NCBI RefSeq assembly: GCF_002811955.1
Contig: NZ_NPEF01000085.1
Coordinates: forward strand, 5,922-14,997
Length of the DNA stretch: 9,076 bases
Reading direction: 5' to 3'
From: Leptospira ellisii
Lineage (GTDB): Bacteria; Spirochaetota; Leptospiria; Leptospirales; Leptospiraceae
Part shown: piece after piece, positions 7,338 to 9,076 of the stretch
Position numbering within the stretch: position 1 is the stretch's first letter
Layout: each line of letters opens with the position of its first letter
Made by a program: the position numbers and the translations under genes
The notes under the pieces: generated by a model
Seen by the model: the letters and a program-made list of their open reading frames with translations, nothing else
Databases searched by the model: none
What the model was told of the DNA's origin: nothing

Positions 7338-7349
7338 ATTATAAGTGAA
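7338..7349 (-). promoter_or_regulatory. Conserved TTCACTTATAAT element, likely -10 region of paralogue A
   Basis: On the minus strand this reads TTCACTTATAAT and contains a perfect TATAAT (7338-7343). The 11 bases TTCACTTATAA recur upstream of paralogue B, 124-126 bases from the respective start codons. A TTGAAT lies 20 bases upstream of TATAAT, looser than a standard -35 spacing. Transcription from here would give a leader of roughly 115-120 bases. Confidence 0.55.
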
Positions 7350-7404
7350 TATAATTAATACGAATTCAAAAATAAACGATTCCGCATAACTTCAAAAATA
7401 TATC

Positions 7405-7418
7405 ATATTCTAATATAA
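7405..7418. promoter_or_regulatory. Conserved 14-base upstream element of paralogue A
   Basis: TTATATTAGAATAT on the minus strand is identical to the element at 9046-9059. The two lie 192 and 191 bases from their start codons. The core is a near-palindrome (ATATT-AG-AATAT). It lies about 65 bases upstream of the proposed -10 region, so it could be an activator site or an AT-rich upstream element. The alternative is passive survival from the duplication. Confidence 0.45.
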
Positions 7419-7432
7419 CTTAACAGAAACGA

Positions 7433-7448
7433 AAACCGAATCCGGTTT
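7433..7448 (-). terminator. Short terminator-like hairpin after paralogue B
   Basis: On the minus strand AAACCG-GATT-CGGTTT forms a 6-base stem with a 4-base loop, followed by TCGTTTCTGTT. It lies about 50 bases past the stop at 7500 and just before the upstream region of paralogue A. This supports separate transcription of the two genes. Confidence 0.45.
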
Positions 7449-7499
7449 GACGAAGACCCGGACCTTCGATCGCCGGGCGGGGTCGGGCCTCCGCTCAAT

Positions 7500-8855
7500 C
7501 TAATCCAAATCCTTCGCGACTACGACCACACTCTCGTCGAAATTTCCGCACGCGGAAAAGGCGAAGAAAATCGCGTTCGTCGCACGATCGTGCGTGATGC
7601 TCGTATCGGCGGGCGGCCACAAAGGAACACACGCGGTAAAACCCGTCTCGGCGGGAATATCGCCCAATCCGGACCATTGATTGCCGTTGAAGAAACGCAC
7701 CATCGGCCGAATGTGATCGAAATTGATACATCCGACGTGCAGACGATTGTTGAACGTGTTGAAAGTCATGTCGGTACACACGTTATTCTCGCCCGTATTA
7801 TTTCCCAAAAATGCGTTTCCGACCGTTTGCCATTCGCCCGCGTCGAGTTTTTTGACAGTCGATTGGATCATACCTCCTTCCGAAGCGGTGGTCTTTCTCG
7901 TGTGCAAAAGAAACGGAACTCCCGCGTTGTCGATTTCCAAATCCGGGTGAGCGTAGTATTTGAAATTCGGATCGGAAGGATTCGTCAACAATACGTGCGC
8001 GGTGAAGATCGTATTCCCTTCCTGAAACCACATGGGAAAAGGCGGCTGGCCGGGAATCAAAACGGGCGACAACCGGAACACTTGGATCGAGGATAACAGA
8101 CCGTTCTCCACGGCGACCACAAGCCGCAGCGAAAATCCTTCCTTGCGCGTTAAACGGACATGAGCGACGGTTCCCGGCGCCGAAATCCCCGGCTGCCCCA
8201 ACGCCTCCCAAACGCCACCCGTCTGCGGACCGCTGTTATGCTGTCTGCGGACGACGGTAACCTTACCTCCTTGCGCCTGATCCGGATACGCGAAATAATC
8301 GTAAACGGAATCGGAAACCATGTCCGTATGACTCTTCGCATTCGGAGAAGCGTAGGATACGTCGATTTGGGGTACTACGGTCCCGGTTACGCCTAACGTG
8401 GAAAAATTTCCGCAAGGAGCGTCGAAACAACCCAGAATCGGATCCAACGGATTGGTTCCTCCGATCTCGTAATTATATTCCTCCTGATCCGCGTAACCCG
8501 TGAAGGAAAAACCCCGGCTCGTGGATCCCGCGTTTCCGGCGTTCGCCCAAACGTCGACGGAGGAAGGGGATAATCGGCCTCCGTTATAATGCGTCATACG
8601 TTTCACGCGAATCGTACGGGGATTGGTATTGGGAGTCGTGCTCGCTTCGGCGTAGGCGAGAGCGACGTTTCCCAACATGGGCGTTTCGTTATTGGTATTT
8701 TTGATGGTTACGATCCTGATATTCGTACCCAACTCGGTATTTCCGATCGGAACATTGGGCAACACGAATTGCCCCGATAACCTCCAATTCTCTCCGAATA
8801 GGGTTTGGGTAAAGAGTAGAATCAAAATCGCGAACGTGCGACTTACAATTTTCAT
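7500..8855 (-). CDS. Secreted six-cysteine beta-rich protein, paralogue B
   Basis: The product has 451 residues and aligns with paralogue A end to end, with more than half the positions identical by eye. The signal peptide is MKIVSRTFAILILLFTQTLFG with cleavage before ENWRLSG. Shared blocks include SRGFSFTGYAD (113-123), YDYFAYPDQAQGGKVTVV (185-202), GTVAHVRL (228-235), VFRLSPVLIPGQP (259-271), YYAHPDLEIDNAGVPFLL (300-317), NVCTDMTFNTFNNRLHVGC (358-376) and ITHDRATNAIFFAFSACG (420-437), ending in VVVVAKDLD. Cysteines 143, 148, 360, 376, 409 and 436 all match paralogue A. The spacing suggests local pairs (143/148 and 360/376) but the bonds are not known. Divergence is greatest around residues 50-110, 165-175 and 236-242. 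The start has AAGAGGTG 4 bases upstream. The protein is predicted to be exported; its function is not recognised. Confidence 0.85.
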   Translation of the reverse strand: MKIVSRTFAILILLFTQTLFGENWRLSGQFVLPNVPIGNTELGTNIRIVTIKNTNNETPMLGNVALAYAEASTTPNTNPRTIRVKRMTHYNGGRLSPSSVDVWANAGNAGSTSRGFSFTGYADQEEYNYEIGGTNPLDPILGCFDAPCGNFSTLGVTGTVVPQIDVSYASPNAKSHTDMVSDSVYDYFAYPDQAQGGKVTVVRRQHNSGPQTGGVWEALGQPGISAPGTVAHVRLTRKEGFSLRLVVAVENGLLSSIQVFRLSPVLIPGQPPFPMWFQEGNTIFTAHVLLTNPSDPNFKYYAHPDLEIDNAGVPFLLHTRKTTASEGGMIQSTVKKLDAGEWQTVGNAFLGNNTGENNVCTDMTFNTFNNRLHVGCINFDHIRPMVRFFNGNQWSGLGDIPAETGFTACVPLWPPADTSITHDRATNAIFFAFSACGNFDESVVVVAKDLD

Positions 8856-8859
8856 AGAA

Positions 8860-8867
8860 CACCTCTT
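8860..8867 (-). promoter_or_regulatory. Ribosome-binding site of paralogue B
   Basis: AAGAGGTG on the minus strand ends 4 bases before the ATG at 8855, with the same sequence and spacing as in paralogue A. Confidence 0.75.
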
Positions 8868-8876
8868 TTTGTTTTA

Positions 8877-8884
8877 GCCGCGGC
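8877..8884. promoter_or_regulatory. Shared palindrome GCCGCGGC in the leader of paralogue B
   Basis: This is the counterpart of 7240-7247, 22 bases upstream of the start codon and 10 bases from the ribosome-binding site. Confidence 0.35.
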
Positions 8885-8941
8885 CGAAGGCGAAATCGCG
8901 ACCCCGACCTCGGGCGACGCGAGACAAACAAATCGAAACGA

Positions 8942-8959
8942 GATTTTTCCGGAAAAATC
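8942..8959. promoter_or_regulatory. 18-base perfect palindrome upstream of paralogue B, operator-like
   Basis: GATTTTTCCGGAAAAATC is its own reverse complement with no spacer. It lies 87-104 bases upstream of the start codon and about 20 bases downstream of the proposed -10 region, close to where transcription would begin. A DNA-binding dimer site fits better than an RNA hairpin because there is no loop. The matching position in front of paralogue A has no such palindrome. Confidence 0.5.
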
Positions 8960-8977
8960 GGAACGCATTTTAATCCA

Positions 8978-8989
8978 TTTATAAGTGAA
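8978..8989 (-). promoter_or_regulatory. Conserved TTCACTTATAAA element, likely -10 region of paralogue B
   Basis: On the minus strand this reads TTCACTTATAAA, with TATAAA (8978-8983) aligned to the TATAAT of paralogue A. Eleven bases are identical to that copy and the distance to the start codon is nearly the same. No good -35 is visible at 16-18 bases, so an extended -10 or an activator-dependent promoter is possible. Confidence 0.5.
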
Positions 8990-9045
8990 ACGAATTTCCT
9001 CGGCCCGCCTCCGCAGCTCCCGGAGTGACGCGCAATTAATTCAAT

Positions 9046-9059
9046 ATATTCTAATATAA
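9046..9059. promoter_or_regulatory. Conserved 14-base upstream element of paralogue B
   Basis: This is identical to 7405-7418 and lies 191 bases from the start codon. The surrounding sequence has diverged: the DNA between this element and the -10 region is G+C-rich here and A+T-rich in front of paralogue A. The AT-rich stretch beyond it runs to the window edge, and no gene can be supported there. Confidence 0.45.
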
Positions 9060-9076
9060 AATAATAAGAATTTATG

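Noticed and set aside
7214..7499. Possible small gene or RNA between the two paralogues
   Set aside because: No frame with a start and ribosome site was seen. The gap is explained by a terminator, upstream elements and leader. No tRNA-like or CRISPR-like repeat structure is present.
7590..8096. Plus-strand open frame of 168 codons
   Set aside because: It is antisense to paralogue B. The conserved alignment with paralogue A shows the minus strand is coding.
9074..9076. ATG at the right edge as a new plus-strand gene start
   Set aside because: Only three bases are visible and no ribosome-binding site precedes it. The AT-rich stretch may belong to a promoter, but nothing can be supported.

Overview
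The window looks like chromosomal DNA of a spirochaete, most likely Leptospira. The reasons are spirochaete-type lipoprotein signal peptides, a formylglycine-generating-enzyme-like (FGE-like) lipoprotein, many secreted proteins of unknown function, and AT-rich intergenic stretches between genes. By eye the base composition is near 50% G+C, which is high for Leptospira, so the genus is an inference. I saw no rRNA, tRNA, CRISPR array, transposase or phage gene.

Layout. (1) Positions 1-1753, minus strand: an M14 zinc carboxypeptidase lipoprotein, then an EamA/DMT-type transporter that runs off the left edge. The two overlap by 4 bases (ATGA). (2) Positions 1941-3924, plus strand: an FGE-like secreted or lipid-anchored protein without the catalytic cysteines, followed after one base by a second lipoprotein of a little-known family with a GVGSEQN motif. 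A strong hairpin follows. (3) Positions 4033-5706, plus strand: a polytopic membrane protein with the layout of GT-C glycosyltransferases. (4) Positions 5840-8855, minus strand: two tandem paralogous secreted proteins of about 450 residues, beta-rich and perhaps beta-propellers, which share six cysteines. Each has its own upstream region and a hairpin after its stop.

How the genes may work together. All complete products are predicted to be exported, lipid-anchored or in the membrane, so the window is an envelope or surface locus. The carboxypeptidase and transporter pair suggests peptide trimming linked to transport of a small product. The FGE-like and GVGSEQN lipoproteins are probably co-transcribed. 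The tandem pair is a gene duplication in which a few short upstream sequences stayed identical at nearly the same distance from each start codon, while most of the surrounding DNA diverged. That upstream conservation is the most informative unexplained signal in the window.
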